From: CAVZQN01 sp963837395
GTDB taxonomy: Bacteria > Acidobacteriota > HRBIN11 > JAKEFK01
Direction: 5' to 3'
Assembly (NCBI GenBank): GCA_963837395.1
Contig: CAWINI010000004.1
Coordinates: 2,852,001-2,916,000 of the forward strand
Length of the DNA: 64,000 bases
In this document: positions 9,429-17,614 of the stretch, piece after piece
Layout of the letters: each line of letters starts with the position of its first letter
Position numbering within the stretch: position 1 is the stretch's first letter
Translations under genes and position numbers: made by a program
The notes under the pieces: generated by a model
The model's database searches: none
What the model was told of the DNA's origin: nothing
Seen by the model: only the letters and a program-made list of their open reading frames with translations

Positions 9429-10281
9429 CTATTTGCTGTCCGGCACTGCTGTTACTTTTCCGCCACCTGCCTTGAGTACATCGTTCTCTTTACTGCGGCG
9501 GTGCACTTGCAGAGTACGGAGAAAATGTACAAGATCCCAGGCTTCGTTCGGCTGGAGTTGGTCTGCGAATGAAGGCATTGGAGTACCATCCAGCCCGGTC
9601 ATGAAAATGCGATAAAGATCTTCATTGGTAACACCGCACTTAAAATGCGAAGAATTCGTTGCACCTGCAAAGTCATAGGGGCGGATGGGTTGATCCTTGC
9701 TATCAGTCAAAGTGTCTGCAGAAGGCTCCATCTCCGCGACCTTCTTGTCCGTGGCATTTCCAGCATTCGAGTTTCTCGAAAATTTGGTGGCCATGATTGA
9801 TGCTGTCCATTGTTACCGCTGTTTCCGGAGGAATTTTTATTGGAACGCCCGGCTGTTCGGATGTCCAGCGCGGAGAGAAAGTCTTTATGTAAGCAACCAG
9901 ATCCTCGCGGTTCTCCGGACTCAATGGGCGCCAGGAAGGCATCCCGCTCGTCCAAACACCACGTTCGATCGTTGCAATCAAATCCGAATCTAGTGGGAGT
10001 GTGCCCGTCGGTGTGGATCGGCACTTGAATGTCGCTGTGGTGAAATCACGCGGTTTCGGATCAAGGAATGGAGCATTATCGCCGTTACCATTACCCTGGA
10101 GGCCATGACAGCCATAGCAATAACGTAAGTAAAGTCCATGCCCTTTTTGGGCAGGGCCATTCAATCCATCGTTTGATGTAGGGTAGCCCGAGCTGATTCC
10201 AGAGTTCTGTGCCCATGCGAGACTCAAACCAAGACCCAGAACGATCATACTGATGAACATTGTTTTATGATTGATCCGCAT
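9429..10281 (-). pseudogene. Di-haem cytochrome c, frameshifted after the second haem motif
   Basis: Signal peptide (MRINHKTMFISMIVLGLG), first haem motif CYGCH and second CWKCH. As read from 10281 the frame closes at 9703 after GRGDGAFCRHFD. The other frame continues at the same point as PSADTLTD... to the stop at 9429, the usual second half of this family (restored 283 residues). One extra G in GATGGAGCC (near 9735) accounts for it; GATGGACC gives the expected GDGPSAD. ATG 10281 is chosen because GGAGG lies 7 nt upstream; the longer ORF start would overlap the next gene. Probably the electron donor to the oxidase. Confidence 0.82.
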
Positions 10282-10297
10282 TGGTTTGTCCTCCATC

Positions 10298-11641
10298 TCA
10301 AAAAGCAAAATCTAAGCCTGAGAAAAAGCTATTGTTACGCTGATCCTGGCCAGTATCGGAAGTCAATCTAGTTCTTGCAGAAGAGAACTCGTTGTGCCAG
10401 GAGAATCCTGCGCGGCTATTTATAAAAGGATAGAATCGGCAACCGATCGTAAAGACGTCCACATTACCGAGATCACTCGGAAACTCAGGGAATGCTTGCT
10501 GACTCATCCGGACCAACTCGTAACGTCCGAGGAAAAAGAGTCTTGGACTATAAGTGAAGTGCGCCTCTACTGTTCCGATGTTCCATGCAGGATCCTGAGC
10601 TCCTTCAGGCAGTGGCGTTCCCTCTCCAGTGGTTCCGGTTCCCAGAAATACGTCATCGGATGCATGTTGATAAACACCTGTTAGATCGAAACTTCCGAAA
10701 TATACGTTGCCATAGAAGCCAACGCGATAATACGATTTGTTACCGCGGCCGGTCCCTGGAATATCTTCCCCACCTGAAGTGAGGAAGAAAGTTGGCTGCA
10801 TTCCGTAATACACATAGGCGCCGATTCGTTGCAATGCCCTTGCGTTCATAAGGAAGGCATGACTGAAATGCCCATAAACATCATAACTTCTGCCGGCTGG
10901 CAATCCTACGTTTCCGCCATTACTGCTCGCCACGGAAAGAACGTATCGAGTGTGATCACTAAGTGAGTGGCCCATCAGCTCGACGCCAAGCTGGTTATCG
11001 GCAGGACTTGTCGCAGTGACATCGCCGGCAGGAAGGAAATGGTAGAGCTGATACTCTCCGCCGTTGTTGGAGAGTGTCACGCCTCGTTTTTCGGATAGCG
11101 GAAGATCCAGCTCCGCCTTACCGAACTTGAAATTCAGCCAGGGGGTGTCAGCAAGATTACTAAAACGCACATTCGCCGCTTCAAGACTAACTGCACCTGT
11201 GTCGGTTTCGATTGCTGTCACCAGCAAGAACGAAATGTTTTTCGAAAGCGTTCCTGCGGCCAAAATATCGATTCCGCCAACGTCGAAGCCGGATGTTTTA
11301 ATGGTTTGCTCGGCCGACCCATCCGCAGTGTCCACTGTTATTTTCTCGTTGCTCTCATAGTGCCAATGCGGAGTTGTTCGCATCGCCACAGGCCAGTAGG
11401 CCGGATGCAAATAAATCGGAGAATCTCTGTCATTCATTAACTGATACCCATTGTCCTTGAAATTCTGACCAAAGCTATTTAGCTTGGGCCAAACTTCGTG
11501 ACATGCCGAACAAGGGAGTGAGTACTTGCGAGCAAAAGCCGGAATGGCGTACGTGGTACTGCTAGTTATTACAAAGCAGGTGATGAAGAAAACTGCTACC
11601 GCGACACCAGAATTAAAGCGAGTGTTGATCTTAAAATGCAC
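10298..11641 (-). CDS. Outer-membrane beta-barrel with N-terminal CxxCH haem motif
   Basis: 447 residues. A signal peptide is followed directly by one CSACH haem-c motif (KYSLPCSACHEVWPKL, about 41-56), then about 390 residues of alternating strands and turns ending in F (GLDFAF), as in outer-membrane barrels. GTG start with AAGGAGG upstream. First gene of the respiratory cluster, upstream of the di-haem cytochrome. Known porin-cytochrome conduits use multihaem partners, so a single haem at the mouth of a barrel is unusual. The role (electron conduit, redox-gated pore or copper uptake) is open. Confidence 0.8.
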   Translation of the reverse strand: MHFKINTRFNSGVAVAVFFITCFVITSSTTYAIPAFARKYSLPCSACHEVWPKLNSFGQNFKDNGYQLMNDRDSPIYLHPAYWPVAMRTTPHWHYESNEKITVDTADGSAEQTIKTSGFDVGGIDILAAGTLSKNISFLLVTAIETDTGAVSLEAANVRFSNLADTPWLNFKFGKAELDLPLSEKRGVTLSNNGGEYQLYHFLPAGDVTATSPADNQLGVELMGHSLSDHTRYVLSVASSNGGNVGLPAGRSYDVYGHFSHAFLMNARALQRIGAYVYYGMQPTFFLTSGGEDIPGTGRGNKSYYRVGFYGNVYFGSFDLTGVYQHASDDVFLGTGTTGEGTPLPEGAQDPAWNIGTVEAHFTYSPRLFFLGRYELVRMSQQAFPEFPSDLGNVDVFTIGCRFYPFINSRAGFSWHNEFSSARTRLTSDTGQDQRNNSFFSGLDFAF

Positions 11642-12190
11642 GGTTCGCCTCCTTGATCACGAAACAGAAGTTGTTTGTTCGATGATACAGGCGAGTTCGC
11701 CAGAATACGCAATAAAAAGCTCTCTAACATAGCCGATCAGCGGATTTTTGAAGTGTGTTCAATTACCGTGAAGAATCGTTTAGCACTTGCCACTTCTAGG
11801 AAGTGACTGACCTTGCTACTAAACCATTTATATCACTTTACAATTCCTTAACACGCGTTGTCAAGTGAAAGCAAAGTTCGCGAACGAGTCTACGAAGCGA
11901 GATTGCCTGATGAAATAAGCGAACAAATAATCTGTTCATTTGAATGCTAGGATACTGCAACATGCAACGCTGCAAATCAAAAACCTTGGATGCTTTGTAA
12001 ATGAAAACGCATGCCCTTCACGCGCTGGCAAATGCTTCGCTCCTTTGGATACTAACTTAAGTTGGATGTCTGTATGCTCCTTTAGTCTGAGTTCGACTTC
12101 TATCCTACGGTCTCATTCGCACAAGTGAAGAACCCCGTATATTAATACGTGAACTTGACTTCGATTTATTCTAAGGAGGATATCTGAAAG
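11642..12190. other. 549-bp intergenic region between divergent genes
   Basis: I see no convincing gene: one 62-residue open frame at 11940 has no ribosome site or recognisable composition. It should hold promoters for the respiratory cluster (minus) and the small + strand gene. A small palindrome GAACA-N7-TGTTC lies around 11921-11937. A TTGACT at about 12151-12156 could be a -35 box for the + strand gene, but no good -10 follows at normal spacing. Confidence 0.5.
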
Positions 12191-12376
12191 ATGTACAACG
12201 ATGGCACCACAATTTTAGCGCTCATTCAATCTATAGGAAGCGCAGCGTGTTTTCTAGGCGGAATCACCCTGATCACCTGGTCATTAACTGAAAGATGGAA
12301 GACTCAGGCAAAGGCCGTAGAGGATTCCTTGTCGCCAACCGAAGAAGTGTCAACAGTTCGGCGAAGCGCCGCATAA
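12191..12376 (+). CDS. Small membrane protein, unknown function
   Basis: 61 residues with one hydrophobic helix (about 8-28: LALIQSIGSAACFLGGITL) and a polar tail. A textbook ribosome site (AAGGAGGATATCTGAAAG-ATG) and a terminator just downstream support real expression. I do not recognise the family. It may be a small oxidase-associated or stress membrane protein; it lies inside the putative island, divergent from the respiratory genes. Confidence 0.65.
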   Translation: MYNDGTTILALIQSIGSAACFLGGITLITWSLTERWKTQAKAVEDSLSPTEEVSTVRRSAA

Positions 12377-12399
12377 CAACTGGTTCATTTCTTCTAAGC

Positions 12400-12425
12400 A
12401 CACCGATTTTATTGGTGTACTTTTC
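12400..12425 (+). terminator. Intrinsic terminator after the small membrane protein gene
   Basis: Stem ACACCGA (12400-12406) with TTGGTGT (12412-12418), one G-T pair, followed by ACTTTT. Confidence 0.65.
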
Positions 12426-12473
12426 GTGACGGCAAATTCATGTTTGTGCCTGTAACGAGAATATTTTCGGGAT

Positions 12474-12518
12474 TTCGAATCTGTAGGCCGGGGGTTCGAA
12501 TCCCTCCGGTCGCGCTTT
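12474..12518 (+). repeat. tRNA-Arg 3' fragment (candidate att site)
   Basis: 45 bases match 4012-4056 with two substitutions (T/C in the variable arm, G/T in the acceptor). It covers anticodon loop to 3' end plus flanking CTTT. It cannot fold into a tRNA, since the 5' half is missing, and the G/T change would break an acceptor pair. Confidence 0.85.
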
Positions 12519-12537
12519 AAACTTAGTGGCTCTGTGG

Positions 12538-13185
12538 TTAATACATCGCTTTTAATGCGGTGAAGGCAAGATCTACTTCCTTATCCTTCAAAACTACAGT
12601 AAATTCCGTAAAAGTCGAAACAACTTCGATCACGTTAATTCCACTCCACGCAAGCTGCATCAAAATAAAGTAATAGGAACCAGGAATCTTGACGGTTTCC
12701 TGGCTCAATCGGATTGTGATGGAAGACAAATTTTCAAAACGCGAAATAATTTTTACTCGAGATAAAATTTGTTCTACCTGTTTCTCCAATTCCTGACTGG
12801 CAATAATCGTTGTTTCAAAAATTCCTTGCGTGACCGTAAAAAAATGTCCCTTCCGTACATTGATCAGGCGCAATAATTCTTTGTATTTATCCACACCAAG
12901 ATCGGAATTCAACACGGTGAATTCAGCAAGGCTAGAACGTACAATCATTTCATGACCTTTCCATTGTCCTTTCTTCGGACGCCGCAGCTGACCGATCTTT
13001 TCTGCTAAGCGCCGCAATGACATTACGATCGCTCCTTCTGTAACACCTCTGTAAGCCGCTTTTTGCACTTCGGGGCGGATCATTCTGGCTAGCGCAGATA
13101 AGTTAACGATTCCTCGCGATAGCCCAACTTCTAAAAATGGAATTTTTTTGACGATGTCTTCAACAATTTCAGGTACTGTTATCAT
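12538..13185 (-). CDS. ACT-domain protein related to aspartate kinase regulatory domains
   Basis: About 215 residues from ATG 13185 (MITVPEIVEDIVKK), chosen because the longer frame begins in the promoter region of the divergent gene. The N-terminal half is helical (NLSALARMIRPEV). The C-terminal half reads like an aspartate kinase ACT module (SSITIRLSQETVKIPGSYYF, then GINVIEVVSTFTEFTVV). No kinase catalytic part is present. Stand-alone proteins of this kind bind amino acids as sensors; the ligand is unknown. It is divergent from the LysW-like gene and methionine-salvage genes. Confidence 0.75.
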   Translation of the reverse strand: MITVPEIVEDIVKKIPFLEVGLSRGIVNLSALARMIRPEVQKAAYRGVTEGAIVMSLRRLAEKIGQLRRPKKGQWKGHEMIVRSSLAEFTVLNSDLGVDKYKELLRLINVRKGHFFTVTQGIFETTIIASQELEKQVEQILSRVKIISRFENLSSITIRLSQETVKIPGSYYFILMQLAWSGINVIEVVSTFTEFTVVLKDKEVDLAFTALKAMY

Positions 13186-13295
13186 TTGTTTAATTCTTAA
13201 CAAATTTGACCAATTTTGTAAATATTCCGCAAATAATTGACCCATCAATTTGCCAACGTAATATTTCAATGATTGATTTTTTGGAGAGAACACTG

Positions 13296-13475
13296 ATGGA
13301 AAATGTAGTTGCAGCTTGTCCGGTTTGTGATGCTGAAATTCCTTTAACAGCTGAAGCCACAGAAGAATCAGACATTTTGTATTGTTGGGATTGCAGCAGC
13401 AGACTGATTGCGTCAGTGGTTGGGCAGAATAACATCACGCTCAATCAAGCACCTGGAATCGAAGAAGAATTCTAA
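13296..13475 (+). CDS. LysW-like zinc-binding small protein
   Basis: 59 residues from ATG 13296 with TTGGAGAG upstream. Two Cys pairs, CPVC (about 9-12) and CWDC (about 30-33), fit a zinc ribbon. The body and acidic tail (APGIEEEF) resemble LysW/ArgW amino-group carrier proteins, whose last residue is a glutamate that carries the substrate. Here the expected EDWGE-like end is replaced by EEEF, so carrier function is doubtful without a terminal Glu. No lysine or arginine carrier-pathway enzyme (LysX, LysZ) is nearby. It lies 26 bp before mtnB and may be co-transcribed. Confidence 0.7.
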   Translation: MENVVAACPVCDAEIPLTAEATEESDILYCWDCSSRLIASVVGQNNITLNQAPGIEEEF

Positions 13476-13501
13476 AGATCGATTCGCGGTGCCATGTTAA
13501 C

Positions 13502-14101
13502 ATGAGGAACATGGCAGCTGAGGTCGATGTTTTAAAACAAGAACTCGTTTCACTCAGCCATGATTTTTATCGGCGTGGCTGGTCACTTGCCACGAGTAGT
13601 AACTTCTCTGCGCGCATTGATCAGGATTGTTTCATTATTACTGCATCCGGAAAAGATAAAGGCTCACTGAGCATAAATGATTTTGTCATGGTGAATCTTC
13701 AGCAGCCTGTTCCGGAAAAAGCTTCCGCCGAAACTTTGCTTCATGCAACTTTATACAATCTGATTCCGCAAACATTTTGCGTTCTTCATACCCATTCCGT
13801 GTGTGCAACATTTTTGTCGTTAAAGCAACCGGAGATAGTTCTTGAAGGATATGAAATGTTGAAGGCTCTTTCCGGTGTTTCAACTCATCGTCATCTTGAA
13901 GTCATTCCAGTTTTACCAAACTTGCAGGATCTGTTGGCTCTGTCGGAAGATATCCGCAGGCTATTGAAGCATCAGCCAAACATCCATGCCTTTTTGATTG
14001 CAGGACACGGTTTGTACACCTGGGGTGAATCGATTTTTAAGACGCGGACCCAGCTGGAAGTATTAGAATTTATGTTGGAGTGTGAATGTAAAAAATCGTA
14101 A
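13502..14101 (+). CDS. mtnB: Methylthioribulose-1-phosphate dehydratase
   Basis: Class II aldolase-fold zinc enzyme of methionine salvage, converting methylthioribulose-1-P to diketo-methylthiopentyl-1-P. 199 residues, normal length. Visible motifs: SSNFSAR (phosphate binding), SGKDKG, LHTHS with the zinc His pair, and HAFLIAGHGLYTWG with a further His. ATG 13511 (MAAEVDV) has GAGG close upstream and may be the real start. It is followed, across a hairpin, by mtnD and mtnC, so three consecutive steps of the pathway are clustered; mtnA and mtnN are not in view. Confidence 0.92.
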   Translation: MRNMAAEVDVLKQELVSLSHDFYRRGWSLATSSNFSARIDQDCFIITASGKDKGSLSINDFVMVNLQQPVPEKASAETLLHATLYNLIPQTFCVLHTHSVCATFLSLKQPEIVLEGYEMLKALSGVSTHRHLEVIPVLPNLQDLLALSEDIRRLLKHQPNIHAFLIAGHGLYTWGESIFKTRTQLEVLEFMLECECKKS

Positions 14102-14167
14102 TCTTACTCTTACTCGTAATCGTACTCGAAGCTCTCGATTAAGAGTACGAGTAAGAGTAAGATTACG
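14097..14167. repeat. Hairpin with 22-bp perfect arms built from degenerate hexamers
   Basis: Arms 14097-14118 and 14146-14167 are exact reverse complements with a 27-nt loop. The sequence reads as a run of 6-mers of the kind CTTACT, CGTAAT, CGTACT on one side and their complements on the other. It starts inside the last codons of mtnB and ends 11 bp before the mtnD ribosome site, so it will be transcribed in the mtnBDC message. Confidence 0.85.
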
Positions 14168-14190
14168 ATTACGATTTGGAGGAAACGGCG

Positions 14191-14757
14191 ATGAGTTTAT
14201 TGCGCGTGTATCCTGAACAGGATCCTTATCATTTTGAAGAAACATCAACTTTTGAGGCAATTTCCAAAACGCTTCAGAAAAACGGAATTCGGTTTGAGCG
14301 CTGGAACGCGGATGAAATCCTGGATAATAATTCCTCCCAGGAACAAATTCTGGATGTATATCATGCATCCTTAGCCAGGATTATGAAAGAAATTGGTTTC
14401 GCAACAGCCGATGTAATTTCGGTGAATAGCGGAATGCCGAATCATCCTGAACTCCGAAAAAAATTTCTAGATGAACATACGCATGATGAAGATGAAGCTC
14501 GTTTTTTCGTAGATGGATCTGGAATTTTTTACATCCACAAAGATGGAAAAGTATTTTGCGTGTTGTGCGAACGCGGTGACTTCATTGACATTCCCGCAGG
14601 CACGACTCATTGGTTCGATATGGGACCAGCGCCGTCCTTGAAATGTATCCGTACATTCAATACACCGGAAGGCTGGGTCGCAAAATGTACAGGATCCAGG
14701 ATCGGTTCACAATTCCCGCGTTTTGAGCAAATCGTTTCCGTAAGTACGGATGCTTAA
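14191..14757 (+). CDS. mtnD: Acireductone dioxygenase
   Basis: Cupin-fold metal dioxygenase of methionine salvage; with Fe it gives the keto-acid of methionine plus formate, with Ni the off-pathway CO product. 188 residues. The metal site is visible as HTHDEDEARFF (two His plus Glu) and the fourth ligand His in GTTHWFDMG. ATG 14191 with GGAGG 8 nt upstream is preferred over TTG at 14176. It is separated from mtnB by the 22-bp-arm hairpin and from mtnC by 6 bp. Confidence 0.93.
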   Translation: MSLLRVYPEQDPYHFEETSTFEAISKTLQKNGIRFERWNADEILDNNSSQEQILDVYHASLARIMKEIGFATADVISVNSGMPNHPELRKKFLDEHTHDEDEARFFVDGSGIFYIHKDGKVFCVLCERGDFIDIPAGTTHWFDMGPAPSLKCIRTFNTPEGWVAKCTGSRIGSQFPRFEQIVSVSTDA

Positions 14758-14763
14758 TTTGCA

Positions 14764-15456
14764 ATGCCCATTCAGTTAGTTCTGTGCGACATTGAAGGAA
14801 CGACCTCTTCACTTTCGTTTGTCCATGATGTGTTGTTTCCTCTTTCTTATGACCGCATGCAAGATTTCATAAACCAGAATTGGACTTCAGATTTAATCCT
14901 GCAAGAAATACAACAGATAAAATCTAAAACTGGGAATGCCGATCCGGATGAAGTAATCAAAACATTAAGATCCTGGATCAAAGAAGATCGTAAGGAAGGT
15001 CCGCTCAAATCAATTCAAGGAAAGATCTGGAAAGACGCATTTGAGTCTGGAAAAATTCAAGGACATGTTTACCAGGATGTTCCGCGAAATTTTCGAAAGT
15101 GGCGAGATTCCGGAATTCGGATCTGCATCTTTAGTTCTGGTTCGATAGAAGCTCAAAAATTACTTTTCCGTTGTTCTGAAGCAGGCGATTTATCGCAATT
15201 CATAACTTCTTACTTTGATATAACCACCGGTCCGAAAAAAGAATCTTCGTCTTATAAAAAAATTGCAACGGAAATATCGCTGCCGGCTGCAGATATTTTG
15301 TTCTTATCAGATATTCAAACGGAATTAGATGCAGCTCGCGAGACAGGCATGCAGACAACTCAGCTATTGCGTGAAGGAATTTCTCCAAATTCCAGCGGAC
15401 ATCCAACTGTTGGTTCTTTCGATGAAATTATTCTGAGTGCGAAACTTTCAACTTAA
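14764..15456 (+). CDS. mtnC: Enolase-phosphatase E1
   Basis: HAD-superfamily bifunctional enolase-phosphatase making the acireductone substrate of MtnD. 230 residues. HAD motif I is DIEGTTSS (8-15), motif II is FSSGS (about 124-128), and the Mg-binding motif IV is in LSDIQTELDAA. Start 6 bp after mtnD with no strong ribosome site, suggesting translational coupling. Its last 29 bp overlap the convergent anti-sigma gene. Confidence 0.92.
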   Translation: MPIQLVLCDIEGTTSSLSFVHDVLFPLSYDRMQDFINQNWTSDLILQEIQQIKSKTGNADPDEVIKTLRSWIKEDRKEGPLKSIQGKIWKDAFESGKIQGHVYQDVPRNFRKWRDSGIRICIFSSGSIEAQKLLFRCSEAGDLSQFITSYFDITTGPKKESSSYKKIATEISLPAADILFLSDIQTELDAARETGMQTTQLLREGISPNSSGHPTVGSFDEIILSAKLST

Positions 15457-16327
15457 GTTCATCGAGTTGCATCGGATCATTCTTGTTGTCAATTCCGGAG
15501 ATCTTTAATCGATACACTCCGTCTTTGATGTAATCTGCTTTCAAGTTGACAGAAATAAGAGCTGATGGTGAATCTGCTTGTGGAATTACTGTAATTTCAT
15601 TTTGCCAGATTTGTTTACCATCATCGGAAATTTCAACAAGATAGCTTTTAAAATCTCCCGCTGGAACCGAAAAAACAAGATTAAACGTTTGCTGTTTTCC
15701 AAAGGGTACGTTAATAACCTGGGTGGAAGCCGAACGTTCCGTTCGAACCGCATAGACTGCAGAACCCGACAGATCAGGTTGCAATAACTTTGAACGCTCT
15801 TCATTCAAACTCTGAATCTGTTTTTCGTAGTTCTGCTTTAAAGCTTCGATTTCTTGTTGTGGAATTCCGCCTTTCGATTTCTCAGCTGACAATTCCTTTT
15901 TCAGTTCTGTCACTTCATTATCCAAAACTAAACTTTTGTAAGACGGGTAAATCAATGCAGCGACTAAACCGATCAGCAAAATATTGACATATGTTGGAAT
16001 GTGAAAGGATCTTGAAGGTTGCGGAATATGAATCACACTTGATGGAACACCCAGACGATCTTCTAATTTCTTTCTGGTTTTGCTAAAAATCTCATCCGCT
16101 TTGTTAGCATCGATCATTGTTGCTTCCGAGGCGCGATTGGTTTCGTCTAACTCCGCAAGAAGACCAGCGCAGACAGAGCAGTCCATCAGGTGTTGTTCGA
16201 AAGATCGAGCCTCACCATCTGAAAGTAGATTTTCGAAATATCGAAAAACATCGTCTTGCCTGTTACACTCTGAACCTTTTTCAGGAAATACATCCTGATA
16301 TGAAAAACCGACTTTTTCCTTACTCAT
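15428..16327 (-). CDS. Membrane anti-sigma factor with zinc-finger (ZAS) domain
   Basis: 299 residues. The cytoplasmic N-terminus has the ZAS motif H-x3-C-x2-C (HLMDCSVC, about 46-53) which binds an ECF sigma factor. One membrane helix follows (about 112-130), then a periplasmic coiled coil (about 135-185) and a beta-rich C-terminal domain. The start overlaps the sigma gene by 8 bp, so the two are translationally coupled. The external beta domain is probably the sensory part; its signal is unknown. Confidence 0.85.
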   Translation of the reverse strand: MSKEKVGFSYQDVFPEKGSECNRQDDVFRYFENLLSDGEARSFEQHLMDCSVCAGLLAELDETNRASEATMIDANKADEIFSKTRKKLEDRLGVPSSVIHIPQPSRSFHIPTYVNILLIGLVAALIYPSYKSLVLDNEVTELKKELSAEKSKGGIPQQEIEALKQNYEKQIQSLNEERSKLLQPDLSGSAVYAVRTERSASTQVINVPFGKQQTFNLVFSVPAGDFKSYLVEISDDGKQIWQNEITVIPQADSPSALISVNLKADYIKDGVYRLKISGIDNKNDPMQLDELKLKVSHSE

Positions 16328-16937
16328 CTAATTCCCCCAAACTTACAATTTGATCGATGCTGATTTGGATTCCCTTGCTTTTCATACAAGATTCCAGCGC
16401 TCTTTTAATCCGATCGTACGAGCGTCTTAGTTCAGCTCGATCCATCTTTATAATTTTTGAAATTTGCGCGGCTTTAAGGCCCTGCCAACGCAATTTCAAT
16501 ATCGTCCTGAGGGTTTCATCCAGGTTCTTAACACAAGAGGACAAATACCCCAGTATCTTTTCCTTATCCATTTGAGCGACGTACCGGTCTTCGGTGCGTT
16601 GCTCGCCTACGATCTCGATCCTTGTGGTCAAAGGTTCTTGATCCTTTAATAAAGACGTTTTACGAAGGCGGTCAACGCATTGATTTTTCGCAATTGTTAA
16701 TAACCAGCTTTTAAAAACGGAAGGATTCTGAAGTTTAGGGGCATTTTCTATCACTTTTATGAATACATCATGAAAGGTGTCCCGGGCTAGATCATAATCA
16801 GCGAGATAGTGATAACAAATTTTCAGGACGAGAAGCTTATAGCGTTCGTACAGGATGAGTAAAATTTCCTGCTTTTCTCCCTCTGTACAATGTTGAAGCT
16901 TTCTGACGAGGTCGGAATCAGATGAGTTCTCGTACAT
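16320..16937 (-). CDS. ECF-type RNA polymerase sigma factor
   Basis: 205 residues with region 2 (DLARDTFHDVFIKVIENAP, then WLLTIAKNQCVDRLRK) and region 4 HTH (LRTILKLRWQGLKAAQISKI). Paired with the overlapping membrane anti-sigma gene. The next genes on the same strand encode envelope-stress proteins, which are reasonable targets, but I could not identify a shared promoter motif with confidence. Confidence 0.9.
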   Translation of the reverse strand: MYENSSDSDLVRKLQHCTEGEKQEILLILYERYKLLVLKICYHYLADYDLARDTFHDVFIKVIENAPKLQNPSVFKSWLLTIAKNQCVDRLRKTSLLKDQEPLTTRIEIVGEQRTEDRYVAQMDKEKILGYLSSCVKNLDETLRTILKLRWQGLKAAQISKIIKMDRAELRRSYDRIKRALESCMKSKGIQISIDQIVSLGELDE

Positions 16938-17018
16938 TGGCTGGTGAATTCACCTAGCGCACAGATGAAATGTAGCATAAAAGCGAATAGGGGGGCGAAT
17001 CTGGCCTATAAATCTTCC

Positions 17019-17561
17019 CTATTTATCGGAGTTCTTGTCAGCAAATGCTCCGCGAGTTCGATTGTATGCATCGCGGATGGCCTCGCGCATTTCGGGCCAG
17101 GGCCGCGGATATCTTGATCTGTCTGCTTCCCAATCTCTTTGCAAATCTGATTCAATTTCTTCAAATGTTCTGTTTTGATAATCTTCTCTTGCTGCAGATT
17201 CCCAACCATATCTGTATGCAGATGCATATTCTGAATAATCCAAATCCTGTCGGAAATAAGGGCGTGTGCGATAAGTTTCTCGCCAATATTCTTCTTCTAA
17301 TGTTGGATTCAATGCTTCGGCAGCTGCTTTTCCTGTTATTCCGCCAGCTACCGCACCAACCATTCCACCAATGGCGGCTCCAACCGGACCGCCTATGGCA
17401 GCACCTACAGTTGCGCCCGCAGTTGCACCACCAGATCCACCAGCTGCAACTCCAACAGGATGCGATCCTGGTTCTCCTGTAATTGGATCCGGATTTTCAT
17501 CTCTTGCATCCAGTTTTTGGTCAACGCGATCTTTTTCTCTTTCGTGTTTTTTTCGAGCCAT
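17019..17561 (-). CDS. Glycine-zipper domain protein
   Basis: 180 residues. A charged N-terminus is followed by a Gly/Ala-rich zipper (about 36-80, GxxxG-type repeats such as GATVGAAIGGPVGAAIGG) that can form a membrane-embedded helical hairpin. An acidic/aromatic C-terminal half (about 88-180) contains repeated Y/R/W residues. No signal peptide. It lies next to csbD- and BON-type genes. Proteins of this kind are often stress-induced, but the exact role is unknown. Confidence 0.75.
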   Translation of the reverse strand: MARKKHEREKDRVDQKLDARDENPDPITGEPGSHPVGVAAGGSGGATAGATVGAAIGGPVGAAIGGMVGAVAGGITGKAAAEALNPTLEEEYWRETYRTRPYFRQDLDYSEYASAYRYGWESAAREDYQNRTFEEIESDLQRDWEADRSRYPRPWPEMREAIRDAYNRTRGAFADKNSDK

Positions 17562-17578
17562 TGTTCCTCCAAAAGAAA

Positions 17579-17608
17579 TTGGAGCACAAGCATTCGCCTG
17601 CGCTCCAA
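17579..17608 (-). terminator. Intrinsic terminator after the CsbD-family gene
   Basis: Stem TTGGAGC/GCTCCAA (17579-17585 with 17602-17608). On the minus strand it is followed by a T-rich stretch (TTTCTTTT). Confidence 0.7.
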
Positions 17609-17614
17609 AGATGA

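Larger units (their letters stand above)
4012..12518. mobile_element. Putative genomic island inserted at tRNA-Arg, bounded by 45-bp direct repeats
   Basis: The tRNA-Arg 3' end (4012-4056) recurs at 12474-12518 in the same orientation with two differences. Between them lie the terminal-oxidase cluster and one small gene. By eye this interval is richer in G+C than the genes on either side. An intact tRNA at one end and a 3' tRNA fragment at the other is the standard footprint of tyrosine-recombinase integration. No integrase or other mobility gene is visible inside, so the element would be decayed or mobilised in trans. A simple duplication of the tRNA end is the alternative. Confidence 0.45.

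Noticed and set aside
11940..12128. 62-residue open frame in the 549-bp gap
   Set aside because: No ribosome site, no recognisable composition and not supported by neighbours.
12474..12518. A second functional tRNA-Arg
   Set aside because: Only the 3' half is present and one acceptor base is changed.
14097..14167. CRISPR or tandem repeat array
   Set aside because: It is a single inverted repeat without spacers, and no cas genes are nearby.
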